64,000 nt of DNA from Bifidobacterium bifidum ATCC 29521 = JCM 1255 = DSM 20456 (lineage in GTDB: Bacteria; Actinomycetota; Actinomycetes; Actinomycetales; Bifidobacteriaceae), in contig NZ_AP012323.1 in NCBI RefSeq assembly GCF_001025135.1, forward strand, positions 2,108,001 through 2,172,000, written 5' to 3'. Below the pieces are notes generated by a model that worked only from the letters and a program-made list of their open reading frames with translations, was not told where the DNA came from and did no database searches. Position 1 is the first letter of the stretch. Each line of letters opens with the position of its first letter. This document shows, in pieces, positions 1 to 9,055 of this stretch. Both the position numbers and the translations under genes were made by a program.

Positions 1-567
1 CACATACAGCACGATGCGCCGCGGACGCAGCGCTTGAGACAGGAATTGATGTCCTTTTCGTCCGATGTGCTGGGGGGATCGGCGCATGGGTTAACCTCGT
101 TTGCTTCGTGTTACATTCCGTTTTGTCGCGTCCGTCGTTCCACGCGACGACCATTATCGTTCCGTCGGGTTCGATGGTCTGCCGTCACACCGTCTTTTCG
201 GGCGGACCGGCTCTCGACGCTACGTAATACAACCTCAGATGATACCGTGCGATGCTTACCGCACGCTAAGTCTTCTTTCTGAACCGTTGTATTTCGACGT
301 TTTTTTCACCATTGCCCGGGACCGGAAGGATGGCCCGGCACAACACCCGCGACCTTGTCAGACTGCTTTCAGACTTCATTGAGGGGTATAACAGTATGGA
401 GCAAGATAACATACACATAGCGCGACCATAGTGTTGCCTACGGGATGCCGTGCTTTACGGGGCCTTTCGGGGTTCTTCGGGTGGCGTCCCGGCCACTGTC
501 ACGAAAACGCGGGCGCACGGTTGCCATGATCGCAGCCCCCGCTGGGAAGAACTGGAGAAGTACACGC
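1..567. other. no recognisable gene; region upstream of ABC permease
   Basis: I see no convincing coding sequence here; the open frames are short and have no ribosome-binding site or family resemblance. The last 15 bases hold a good Shine-Dalgarno (GGAGAAG, 554-560) for the permease that starts at 568. A TATAAC at 387-392 could be a -10 hexamer, but no good -35 lies at the right distance. Confidence 0.4.
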
Positions 568-2001
568 ATGTTCGTTCTCAAGAACGCATGGTCATCCATA
601 GTCCGCCGCAAATGGCGCACGCTGTTGACCATGTTCATCGCCATCATCGTCACATTCGGGACATTGTTCGGTTTCTCCGTCCTGCACGCCGATGAATCGG
701 CCACCGATGGCTACAACCCCCAGCTGGTCAGCGCCGTCATCCGCCCGGATGCGAAGACCAAGGCAACCTACAACGGCGCCGATTCTTCCTATACGAAGAA
801 CTACCTGGCGTTCGACGCATACGACAACTACGCGTCTGCGCTGCAGGCCGCCGGCCTGACGTACAGCTATGCGCTCACCATCACCGTGCCGGTGCGGCAG
901 AGCGGCGACGTCAAGGCCATCGCCGGCACCGACGACCAGAGCGCCGACAAGACCGGCGGCGAGATGCTGTACCGCAGCTTCTCTTCGCTGGAGGCCGCGC
1001 ATGAGAACGAGCTCGGCCGGTACAAGATCGTCAAGGGCAAGCAACTGGACTACTCGAGCCAGTCGAAGACAGGCGTGCTGATTTCACAGGCGTTCGCGAA
1101 GAAGAACGGCCTGGACGTGGGCGACAAGTTCACCGTCGCGTTCCCGAACGACGCGAAGAAGACCATCGAGCAGACCGTCCGCGGCATTTACGAGTACACG
1201 GAGCCGGCCGCCGCGGGGCAGGGTTCGGACGCCAAGCTCGCCAAGGACAACCGCGACAACGTCATCTACACCGCGTACTACACCTTCGCGATGGACGGCC
1301 TGTATGCGGCCGACGGCAAAGGCTGGCTGATTCCCGACCTGAACATCTCATTCCTGCTCGACAGCATGTCGACCTATCGGAAGTTCGAGAAAGTCATCAA
1401 GAAGGCAAAGCTGCCCGCGAACCATGAGCTCACCTCGCCGACGCTAATCGAGCACGAGAAGCAGATCGCGCCGCTGCGCTCCCTGGCGAGCTCGATGAAG
1501 CCTATGCTCGCCGCCCTCTGGATTGTGGGCGCGGTACTGTTGCTGCTTTCGTGGGGATCGAGCCTGCTGGTCGGCCGTCGGCGTGAAATCGGCAACCAGA
1601 TCGTCATCGGCGTCTCGCGTGGGCGTATCGCCTGGCAGTTCATGCTGGAGACGCTGTTGCTGAACCTTGTCGGATTCGCCGTAGGCATGGTCGTCGGCGC
1701 GTTCGCGGTCAAGCCGCTGGCCACGAAGCTCGCCGACGGCAATGCGGTCAGTGTGCCGGGCAACCTGATCTGGACTGTCATCTGGAGCGGTCTCGGCACG
1801 ATTGTGGTCCTGATGGTGATCGCCATGATCCGCGTGCTGCTGTTCCGTGTCAGGACGCTGTTTGCGGCCCGTTCCTCGAATGAGGTCGAGGTCGTGGATG
1901 ACGGCGGGACGGACGACACCGCAACAAGCGACAACGCAGCGAACGACAGTGATACGGCAGACGCCGACGATACGGCGGAATCGGCACAGGAGCAGGCATG
2001 A
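568..2001 (+). CDS. ABC transporter permease, FtsX/MacB-like
   Basis: A 477-residue membrane protein. One hydrophobic helix lies close to the N-terminus (about residues 15-40), then a roughly 270-residue extracytoplasmic domain, then three C-terminal helices (about 310-440). This is the FtsX/MacB permease topology. The last 40 residues are a cytoplasmic tail rich in Asp and Ala. I chose the ATG at 568 because GGAGAAG ends 7 nt upstream and translation then begins just before the first helix; the frame stays open further 5' without a better start. The stop overlaps the next gene's start (ATGA), so the two are translationally coupled and probably form one transporter. Substrate unknown; MacB-type exporters handle peptides, antibiotics or lipoproteins. 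The family call is firm, the substrate is not. Confidence 0.8.
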   Translation: MFVLKNAWSSIVRRKWRTLLTMFIAIIVTFGTLFGFSVLHADESATDGYNPQLVSAVIRPDAKTKATYNGADSSYTKNYLAFDAYDNYASALQAAGLTYSYALTITVPVRQSGDVKAIAGTDDQSADKTGGEMLYRSFSSLEAAHENELGRYKIVKGKQLDYSSQSKTGVLISQAFAKKNGLDVGDKFTVAFPNDAKKTIEQTVRGIYEYTEPAAAGQGSDAKLAKDNRDNVIYTAYYTFAMDGLYAADGKGWLIPDLNISFLLDSMSTYRKFEKVIKKAKLPANHELTSPTLIEHEKQIAPLRSLASSMKPMLAALWIVGAVLLLLSWGSSLLVGRRREIGNQIVIGVSRGRIAWQFMLETLLLNLVGFAVGMVVGAFAVKPLATKLADGNAVSVPGNLIWTVIWSGLGTIVVLMVIAMIRVLLFRVRTLFAARSSNEVEVVDDGGTDDTATSDNAANDSDTADADDTAESAQEQA

Positions 2002-3317
2002 ACGACACGAACACGAATAAGGCGGACGACATGAACGAGGACGACGTCACACTGACCGGTTCCGAAGGCGAGAACACGGCGGTCGAATCAGACGCGGCAG
2101 CCGACGCCACGGCCGACACGGCAACCGAATCCCCGGATGCCGCCGGAGCGAGCGATTCGACGACGGTACCGGACAGCGTGCAGTTCTCCATCGTCTTCGA
2201 CGACGACGGTGACGACTCCGACGCCATCGTGATCGACGCTGCCGACGCGGAAATCGACACTACCGCGGAAGCCGATACGACGGTCGCGACGGATGGCTCC
2301 GCCGAGGAGGCACCGGCCGACGACGAGAAGCCCGGAGATGATACGCAGGATGCCGCCGCGCAGGAGCCGGCCAGCGCCGACAACACCGCCGATAACACCA
2401 GTGCCGATACCGGCGATGCTGATACCGGCACCACGGCGGCGGACACCGCCGACGAGAACTTGGATGTGGCAGCGGCCAACGCCAGCAAGGTCAACGAAAC
2501 ACTCAAGCTGAGCACCGGGGGCAAGACGGCCGGTGATGGCCAGAAGAAGACCAGGGCCGGCAGGGTCACCGTGGCATCGGCCAGCGTCGACCCTGCAATG
2601 CGTCTGTCATCGCGCATCGACAAGGAGCTCAAGCGCAGCAAGGCGGACAGCATCCGTCTCAAGTCCTACCCGACGTTCTCGATGAACAAGGTCACAGTGA
2701 CCGACAAGAAGTCCGGCCGTCACGTGCTCGACCGCATGAACCAGGCGTTCTACGCCGGGCATGTGTACTCGGTGCTGCTGCCAGACAACGACCGCGTGCT
2801 GCACGAGACCCTGATGGGCGTGATGAGCGGCATCATCCGGCCGCATGACGGCAATGTGATGAACAAAAGCGCGAACCTGCTGGAGCTTGAGCCCGGCGAA
2901 GTCCGTGGACATCGACTGGGACTGGTGCCGCAGCAGTATGCGGTACGAGACGACATGAGCGCCGAACGCAACCTGGTGTATGCGATGGATGCCTCCGGGC
3001 GCACGTTCCTCAAGCCGAAGCCGGTGATCGCACGCGAGCTGCTGCACAAGGTCCATTTCGATGTGGATACCCCGAACGCTCCGGTTGGCAAGCTGGACGT
3101 GGTGGAGCAGCGTCGCGTGGCGATCGCGCGCGCCATCGCCTGCGAGGCCGAGGTGCTGATCGCCGACGAGCCCACGGGCGGGCTGAACGATGACGACAGC
3201 GTGGAGATCCTGCAGCTGCTCACGTCGCTCACCCACGGCGACCCCAAACGCTGCGTGATCATCCTCACCGAATCAGAAGCCGTTGCCAACATAGCCGAAA
3301 CCATCATCAAGCTATAA
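1998..3317 (+). CDS. ABC-type ATPase-like protein with acidic N-terminus and degenerate Walker A
   Basis: A 439-residue protein. The first ~210 residues are low-complexity Asp/Ala/Thr/Glu. The last ~220 residues align with MacB-type nucleotide-binding subunits. Walker B is intact (VLIADEPTGGLNDDDS). The Walker A position reads LLPDNDRVLHETL, without GxxGxGKS/T, and the signature region reads GKLDVVEQRRVAIARA instead of LSGGEQQRVAIARA. The Q-loop region (LVPQQYAVRDDMS) is recognisable. The start overlaps the permease stop by 4 nt. ATP binding is probably impaired, so this may be a regulatory or scaffold partner, or the permease may use another ATPase. MNEDDV (residue 12) is an alternative start. 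ABC ancestry is clear; its activity is inferred to be altered. Confidence 0.7.
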   Translation: MNDTNTNKADDMNEDDVTLTGSEGENTAVESDAAADATADTATESPDAAGASDSTTVPDSVQFSIVFDDDGDDSDAIVIDAADAEIDTTAEADTTVATDGSAEEAPADDEKPGDDTQDAAAQEPASADNTADNTSADTGDADTGTTAADTADENLDVAAANASKVNETLKLSTGGKTAGDGQKKTRAGRVTVASASVDPAMRLSSRIDKELKRSKADSIRLKSYPTFSMNKVTVTDKKSGRHVLDRMNQAFYAGHVYSVLLPDNDRVLHETLMGVMSGIIRPHDGNVMNKSANLLELEPGEVRGHRLGLVPQQYAVRDDMSAERNLVYAMDASGRTFLKPKPVIARELLHKVHFDVDTPNAPVGKLDVVEQRRVAIARAIACEAEVLIADEPTGGLNDDDSVEILQLLTSLTHGDPKRCVIILTESEAVANIAETIIKL

Positions 3318-3333
3318 ACGGCCTCATCTGATA

Positions 3334-3383
3334 CGCCCTCGCTGGGTGGGCAGTCCACCGGGCTATCCACCCAGCGGGGGCGC
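3334..3383. terminator. hairpin between convergent genes
   Basis: An inverted repeat of about 15 bp (arms near 3335-3349 and 3367-3381, CGCTGGGTGG / CCACCCAGCG core) lies between the ABC gene (+) and the HD gene (-). Its position suits a bidirectional terminator. Neither side has a strong T-run. Confidence 0.5.
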
Positions 3384-3394
3384 ATTGATTCCAC

Positions 3395-4132
3395 CTAGAT
3401 CATGCGCATGCGGAACCTCGCGGCCAGGGCCGGCACGTCGGGGACACCGTACTGGTCGACCAGATCCAGCCAGCGCCGCTTGTTCGCCTCCCCATAGCGC
3501 TCCGCACGCTTGGCGTAGGCTTGCGCGGTCAGGAACTTCGGCGGTATCGACTTGCTGTTGTATTTGTCGGCGACCATCACGATTTCCTGTTCCAGATTGA
3601 CCGGCATGTAATCGACCGGAGGCAGCGGCAGGTTCTGCGCGATGACCATCTGCTGGGTCAGGCCGACCCCAGTATGATTGCGCGCGAACTGGGCGATGGA
3701 CTCGTCCACGCCCTGCTCCAGCAAGTACTCGTAGCCGAGCAGGCCATGCAGGATGTAACGTTTCCCGTCGAATTGCAGCGGTTCGCCATCACTGCCGTCG
3801 TGCTTGAGCACGCGATACGTGCCGATGTCGTGCAGCAGGCCGCCGATCGTCGCCAGATGCTCGTCGATCAGGCGTTTCGGCACACGGCCACCGGTGATGC
3901 CGTCTGACGGCAGGTCGGCTTGTTCAGCTGCCCCGGCGGAATCGTCAAGCGCGTTGCCGCTGCCCTGGCCCAGCTTGTTGGTGAACAGCGCGTTCTGATG
4001 GCGGGCGAGCTGGCGGGCGATGGTCGCCACGACAACACAATGCATGTGCACCAGGTCATAGGCGGCCTGGGAGGGGGCGATTTTCTGGTGCAGCTCGTCA
4101 ATCTGGTCGAGTGTGGGGATATAACTGGTCAT
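3395..4132 (-). CDS. HD-domain phosphohydrolase
   Basis: A 245-residue protein of the HD superfamily, metal-dependent phosphohydrolases acting on nucleotides or cyclic dinucleotides. The motif LLHDIGTYR provides the His-Asp metal ligands. Other ligand-type residues are His in LVHMHC (N-terminal), His in YILHGLLG and His in ARNHTGVG. ATGs at 4150, 4141 and 4132 are all in frame. I chose 4132 because TACAAT lies exactly 7 nt upstream (4140-4145), the leaderless arrangement seen at many genes in this window; no start has a Shine-Dalgarno. The promoter sits at the edge of a repeat element. Substrate not predictable. Confidence 0.75.
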   Translation of the reverse strand: MTSYIPTLDQIDELHQKIAPSQAAYDLVHMHCVVVATIARQLARHQNALFTNKLGQGSGNALDDSAGAAEQADLPSDGITGGRVPKRLIDEHLATIGGLLHDIGTYRVLKHDGSDGEPLQFDGKRYILHGLLGYEYLLEQGVDESIAQFARNHTGVGLTQQMVIAQNLPLPPVDYMPVNLEQEIVMVADKYNSKSIPPKFLTAQAYAKRAERYGEANKRRWLDLVDQYGVPDVPALAARFRMRMI

Positions 4133-4150
4133 ACGGCTCATTGTAGCCAT

Positions 4151-4266
4151 CGCGACACGCCGATAACATCACACAATCGCAAGGTGCATTTCCGCAGATC
4201 AGCCATTTTCCGGCCTTCATCATAAACAGCGACGTCGATTGTGCTGCGCAATCCGGGCGTGTCGCG
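4151..4266. repeat. MITE-like imperfect palindrome, copy 1
   Basis: The right end (4237-4266) reads gattgtgctgcgcaatccgg followed by gcgtgtcgcg. It matches the right arm of the element at 12223-12367 with one difference in 30 bases. The left end (4151-4161, cgcgacacgcc) is the inverted counterpart of the outer part of that arm; the inner left arm has diverged. The element sits between the HD gene and the glutamine amidotransferase gene and carries no coding potential. Confidence 0.65.
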
Positions 4267-4344
4267 CCGGTGAGGAGGAAAAGAGGAGAGCGTTGCGAGC
4301 AAGTTACAGATGCCGGGTGCCATCAATCGCCCGATAGACGCCTC

Positions 4345-5211
4345 TCAGATGGAGCGCACGTGGTATTCGCCGGTACGGTTGGACGCCACGATCATCTGAT
4401 CGTTCTTCAGCGCCTTCCAGCCATCGGACTCGTTCTGCTCGAAGCCGGAACTCGCCACGACCACACCGGACGGCTTGCCGTCACAGTCCTGCACGTCACG
4501 GTACCTCATCACACGGTAATCGTGAGCTTTCTCGCCCTTGCCGTACTCGTCGTAAATCTCGACGATGCGCGGCGACGTCTTCTCGCGGCCGGCGGCGCAC
4601 AAAGCCACGAGCTGGTCCTGGCTTTGGATCATGCAGTTGTAGCTGGACTTGGGGTACGCCTGACGCAGCTGGCGTACCGCCTGCGCCACGGCCTCGTCCA
4701 GCGCGAAGCCGAACGCGATGTATTCGAGGATGACCGAGAAGAAGATCGCGGAGTCGGAACGGCCGCCGGTCGACAGGAACGCACCCTGATTGATCGGGTA
4801 CGCACGATTGAGCACGATGTTGATGCCGCGGTCGTCGGAGATGTCGCCGTTGTGGATGAAGCTCAGCCCGTTCGCGAAGAACGGCTGCTGGTTCTCCAGA
4901 ATCAGCGGCAGGTTGGAGCTGGCGAGACGCAGGTGCCACAGGCCACCGCGTGCGGGGTCGTCCGCAAAGTCACGGAAAATCGGGTCATGGCGGGCGGCCA
5001 GTGTGCTCTTGTACAGTTTCGTGCCGGTCTCGGGCTTGCGTACCTCGCCGGCGGCAAACGGCAGCTCAGTGGGGTTCGACAGCAACGCGACACCCCAACC
5101 GTCATTGTGGATCTCGCTGAGATCCCGGAAATCCGTCACCTCGTGCATGCCCAGGACGTCGTTGAGGCTCAGGTTGAATCCCGATGTCGCGTATCCCAGT
5201 AATCTGCACAT
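4345..5211 (-). CDS. class II glutamine amidotransferase
   Basis: A 288-residue protein starting MCRLLGY. Cys2, which becomes N-terminal after Met removal, is the nucleophile of class II (Ntn) glutamine amidotransferases. Further family signatures are HNDGWGVA, LWHLRLASS (binding loop) and FIHNGDISDDRG (glutaminase site). Size and sequence resemble the stand-alone YafJ/EgtC-type family rather than PurF, GlmS or AsnB. No acceptor domain is fused, so the ammonia acceptor is unknown. The ATG at 5211 is preceded by TACAGT (5219-5224) at 7 nt spacing, so the transcript is probably leaderless. Neighbours give no pathway clue. Confidence 0.8.
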   Translation of the reverse strand: MCRLLGYATSGFNLSLNDVLGMHEVTDFRDLSEIHNDGWGVALLSNPTELPFAAGEVRKPETGTKLYKSTLAARHDPIFRDFADDPARGGLWHLRLASSNLPLILENQQPFFANGLSFIHNGDISDDRGINIVLNRAYPINQGAFLSTGGRSDSAIFFSVILEYIAFGFALDEAVAQAVRQLRQAYPKSSYNCMIQSQDQLVALCAAGREKTSPRIVEIYDEYGKGEKAHDYRVMRYRDVQDCDGKPSGVVVASSGFEQNESDGWKALKNDQMIVASNRTGEYHVRSI

Positions 5212-5268
5212 GCTTGGTACTGTATCGTGCCGCGGCGGCTGACAAGCGGGCGTGGCTATAGGAGTTCC

Positions 5269-6358
5269 TTATAGCGTGCGCACGGCCGCGATGCGCACGC
5301 GGTCCGGCACCCGGCAGACACATGCCGATACGACCAATACGGCCACACAAACGGCCGATTGACGGGCAAGCGTCGTCATCAGGGAAACTGCCAGAAGAAC
5401 AAGCGTCCACCTGCCCGCTCGCCAATCGCACAACAGACGAACAGGTATGAAGCAGGTGCCGCCGCGCCAACTCTCAGTCCGCACAGGCGGCCACATATCA
5501 CCCCGAAGCAGCCAAGTCCGCCCACAGATAGCGCCTGCGCGACCCCGGCCGTGCCATATACCGGTATCATCACCGCACCCAGTGCCATCATTCCCGCAAT
5601 CAACACCAGCAACGCCGCACGATCCATCAGCCACGTATTCCTGACGGCAGCCACATCAGCCGCAGACATGCCAGGCAGCGACCACGCAATTATCGTCGCA
5701 GGCACAAGCGCCGCCAACGTCGCAAGAGGCAGACTCACGCCGGAACCGACCAGCGCAGGCAATCCAACCGTCATGGACGCCAATGGCAGCGTAACAAGCT
5801 GCGCGGCCAAACACAGCATCGTCAGCAGTGCCATCCTCGCCGTCTTCATGCAAGCCGGCAGCGTTCGTCATCCATAATTCAGCGACCTGATAATCACGTG
5901 CCTGCGTGTCCAATATCTCGCATCCGTTCTGTGTGGTGTCATACGTCAGCAGACCGGACAGCAGGTACGAGGCAATCTCATCGCCGGACAACTGTTCACT
6001 GTCTTCAGCGCTGAACAGCCATGCAGTATGATCCGCCGGGGATTCGGACAACTTGGCAGGCGTCACATATCCATTTCGACCAAGTTTCCCAGACAAGTCG
6101 GCAGCCGGCTGACCGGCCAAACGCAGACCGTGATGCCATCTCGCCGGTCACAGACAGTAGAGGTCGTCCTTGCGATAACCGGATATGCACCGAACGGCAG
6201 TACCAGCGGGACGGCTACCGCGACGGTGGCGCATAGAGCGACTATTGCGCAAACGGGACAGCCGGCAACGGTCCTGTCATGGCTGCGCCATCCGACGACC
6301 ATCGCCCGTACTGAGGCGGCTGCTGGCGCAAATACGCGGCACCCAGGCCGTAACGCAT
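5269..6358 (-). pseudogene. decayed multi-spanning membrane protein gene
   Basis: Several minus-strand frames read as consecutive pieces of one membrane protein. The order is: a start at 6358 (MRYGLGAAYLRQQ), a transmembrane segment near 6200-6270 (AIVALCATVAVAVPLVLPF), a soluble piece in another frame near 5860-6110 (LSGDEIASYLLSGLL), a long hydrophobic stretch near 5400-5849 (MALLTMLCLAAQLVTLPLAS onward) and a final hydrophobic piece ending at 5269 (WTLVLLAVSLMTTL). At least three frame changes separate them. No family recognised. It lies downstream of kup on the same strand. The alternative is two small overlapping hypothetical genes, but the way the pieces abut favours decay of one gene or sequence errors. 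Confidence 0.5.
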
Positions 6359-6429
6359 GGGCGCTTTGCCTCCGCAGTCCATCAGTCCATCAGGAGCGCA
6401 CGCGAGCCGGCAGTGCGGCCCGTGTGCGT

Positions 6430-8892
6430 CTACTGCTTAGCGAGTTTCGCCGAATCGTCGACCTTCACGGCATCATTTTTCGTCGCGTCGACCTTCGCGC
6501 CTCCCTTGGCATCTGCGGCTGCAGGCTTCGCAGCGCCGTCCTTCGCAGCGGTGGCCTTCTGCGCCGAGCCCGCAGGCTTCGTCTTGCTTCCGTCCCTCGC
6601 CGCGGACGCAGCCTTCGTGCTGCCCGAGCCACCGTTCTTCGCGGTCGGTTTCGCAGCCGGCCGTTCTTCCGGTTTGCTGACGGTCACGATATCGTTGACG
6701 CGCGGCGTGCGCGAACGCAACGCGACGCGCTTCAGACGCGGCGGTCGGCGAGTGGAGATGAACAGCGGCTGAACCTCGACCAACGGGTTGAACGGCGCCA
6801 GGCCGAACCATTTGATCGGGGAGCCGGCGACGTGACGAATCGCGTACTTGGCCTGCAACGACATCGCGCCTCGCGTGGAGATCTTGGATTCCGGCATCAG
6901 GTCCTTGTGAATCAGCACGTAACGGATGGTGCCGATCTCCGGGTCGGCGTCCACCTTCGGGTAGACGGACTTCTGCTGCGGCAGGTCACCGGAATCCGAC
7001 AGGTCGTGCATGATCTGGTGCAGGTACACCGGAATAGACTGCGACACCTTGAATCCCAGACGGATACGCACTCGGAACAGGTAGCTCGTGCCGAAATTCT
7101 GCACGGAGTACTCGCGCGTGAACGGTTCGTCGGTGGTCTGCACCGACACCGCCCACCACGCACGGGCGCGCTTGGGATGATCCGCGAAGATCGAGAAGAA
7201 GATGTCCGTATCCAGTCGTCGCATATCCGAATCGCTGGTCAGATACACGATGTTGTCGGCGAAATACGGGATGCGGAAGTCGCCGTGCAGGCGGTCAAGC
7301 GCCGGCAGGAAGTCCTTCGGCATCATGTGGCGGCGCTGCGCGCGTTCCAGACGCGTGCCCTCGTTCCACGTGTACATGATGAACAGGATCGCCAACGTCA
7401 GCAGCATCGTGAACCAGCCGCCGTGCAGGAACTTCGCCATCGACGCGATGAAGAACATCAGCTGGATGGCGAGGAACACGATGGTGAACACGACCGCCAG
7501 CACCCGCTTGCGGTCGTACCACATGTACACCGCCAGCAGGATCGTAGTGGTGATCATCGTGATCGTCAGCGCAAGGCCGTAAGCCGCCGAAATATGCTCG
7601 GAATCCCGGAATATGCCCAGCACGATGAGCGTGGCCGCGCACAGTACCCAGTTGATGACGGGAATGTACAGCTGGCCGCGGGTGCGCGCCGGATACCGCA
7701 CCTGAAGATGGGGCATCCAGTTGAGGCCGGTCGCCTCTGACACCATCGTGAACGCGCCGGTGATCAGCGCCTGCGAGGCGATGATGCCGGCCGTGACCGA
7801 CAGGATGACGGCCACATAGCGCACGTTCGGATCCATCATCTGGAAGAACGGGTTCAGTCCCTCCATGTGCTGGTACTCGGGATTGTTCTGGTTCTTGAGG
7901 ATCCACGCGCCCTGACCGAAGTAGTTGAACACCAGGGCGACCTTGATGAACGGCCACGTGAAGTAGATGTTGCCGCGTCCCACGTGTCCCATGTCGGAGT
8001 ACAGCGCCTCGGCGCCGGTGGTCGACAGGAACACGGTGCCCATGACGGCGATGCCGGCCGCATTGTGCGGGCTGAACAGGAATTTCACGCCGTACACGGG
8101 GTTGAGCGCCGCGAGCACGGACCAATCGCCGGAGAGGTTCACCGCGCCGACCACGGCGAGGAACGTGAACCACACCAGCACCACGGAGCCGAACACGCGG
8201 CCGATGCTTTCGGTGCCGCGCGATTGCACGGAGAACAGCACGACGATGATGACCACGGTGATCATCAGCGTCAGGTTGCCGTTTTCCTTGAACAGCGCCT
8301 CCAATGGCGGCAGCGTCTTCAGGCCTTCGACCGCGGAGCTGATCGACACGGCCGGGGTGAGCACGGAATCGGCGAGGAACGCCGCGCCGCCGAGCATGGC
8401 GGGGATGGCGAGCCATGCGCCATGCCTGCGAATCAGCGAATACAGGGCGAAGATGCCGCCTTCGCCCTTGTTGTCGATACGCATGGCGATGAGCACGTAT
8501 TTGACGGTGGTGATCAGCGTTATCGACCAGAACACCAGCGACAGCATGCCGAGCACGGCCTCACGGTCGGTGTTGGCGATGCCGCCCTGGCCGGAAAGGA
8601 ACGTCTGCGCGGTGTACAGGGGCGATGTTCCGATGTCGCCGTAGACCACGCCGAGCGCGACGATGGCCATGCCGAGCGAGATCTTGTTGGGGCCGGACTG
8701 CAATCTGCGCCACCAGCGGCCGATCGCTCCCTTGCTTGCGGTCTTGGCGAGTTTTTCCGCTTCCTTGGTTTCTGCCGCCTGCTGCTTTGCAAGCTCTTCG
8801 CGCTCCTCTTTCGTCAGTGTGCGACGGGAGACTTTCGGGACGTTGGTGAACGTGTCGGCACGTAACAACGTTTCATCGGGCTTTTGAGCCAT
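6430..8892 (-). CDS. kup: low-affinity potassium transporter Kup
   Basis: An 820-residue K+ uptake protein of the KUP/HAK family. After a ~75-residue hydrophilic N-terminus comes the hallmark GVVYGDIGTSPLYT, then about twelve membrane helices and a C-terminal cytoplasmic domain. The last ~100 residues are a Lys/Ala/Asp low-complexity tail not found in the 622-residue E. coli protein. ATG 8892 is chosen over an upstream in-frame start because GGAGGAAGC precedes it at good spacing. A strong promoter (TTGGAA-N17-TATACT) lies ~100 nt upstream, leaving a leader in which I could not recognise a cyclic-di-AMP riboswitch. Family assignment is secure. Confidence 0.93.
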   Translation of the reverse strand: MAQKPDETLLRADTFTNVPKVSRRTLTKEEREELAKQQAAETKEAEKLAKTASKGAIGRWWRRLQSGPNKISLGMAIVALGVVYGDIGTSPLYTAQTFLSGQGGIANTDREAVLGMLSLVFWSITLITTVKYVLIAMRIDNKGEGGIFALYSLIRRHGAWLAIPAMLGGAAFLADSVLTPAVSISSAVEGLKTLPPLEALFKENGNLTLMITVVIIVVLFSVQSRGTESIGRVFGSVVLVWFTFLAVVGAVNLSGDWSVLAALNPVYGVKFLFSPHNAAGIAVMGTVFLSTTGAEALYSDMGHVGRGNIYFTWPFIKVALVFNYFGQGAWILKNQNNPEYQHMEGLNPFFQMMDPNVRYVAVILSVTAGIIASQALITGAFTMVSEATGLNWMPHLQVRYPARTRGQLYIPVINWVLCAATLIVLGIFRDSEHISAAYGLALTITMITTTILLAVYMWYDRKRVLAVVFTIVFLAIQLMFFIASMAKFLHGGWFTMLLTLAILFIMYTWNEGTRLERAQRRHMMPKDFLPALDRLHGDFRIPYFADNIVYLTSDSDMRRLDTDIFFSIFADHPKRARAWWAVSVQTTDEPFTREYSVQNFGTSYLFRVRIRLGFKVSQSIPVYLHQIMHDLSDSGDLPQQKSVYPKVDADPEIGTIRYVLIHKDLMPESKISTRGAMSLQAKYAIRHVAGSPIKWFGLAPFNPLVEVQPLFISTRRPPRLKRVALRSRTPRVNDIVTVSKPEERPAAKPTAKNGGSGSTKAASAARDGSKTKPAGSAQKATAAKDGAAKPAAADAKGGAKVDATKNDAVKVDDSAKLAKQ

Positions 8893-8990
8893 GATGCTTC
8901 CTCCATCGACGGGGATAATCCGCACATGATATCCGCATATTCTAGGTACAGCTACTAACGGAAACCTTGGTATTTCAAATTCAAGCGGTC

Positions 8991-9019
8991 AGTATATGCC
9001 CCTTTTCGGTTTTTTCCAA
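8991..9019 (-). promoter_or_regulatory. sigma-70-type promoter for kup
   Basis: Read on the minus strand: TTGGAA (9014-9019), 17 bp, TATACT (8991-8996). This is close to consensus with ideal spacing, and it faces kup about 100 nt upstream of the start codon. Confidence 0.6.
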
Positions 9020-9055
9020 CTTGGGGAGGACGCCGGCCGCCCTTGCCGCCCCTCG

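Noticed and set aside
396-431. 11-codon ORF (MEQDNIHIARP) with GAGGGG upstream, possibly a leader peptide
   Set aside because: Too short to support, and no attenuator-like hairpins follow before the permease gene.
6028-7740. 570-codon plus-strand open frame opposite kup
   Set aside because: Arg/His/Gln-rich antisense shadow of a GC-rich gene; kup on the other strand is a clear family member. The same applies to long frames opposite metG (13900-15591), dnaK (32077-33825), the P-type ATPase (55707-57629) and ilvA (47134-48825).
8893-9013. Possible cyclic-di-AMP (ydaO) riboswitch in the kup leader
   Set aside because: The ~100-nt leader is too short and none of the conserved motifs could be found.
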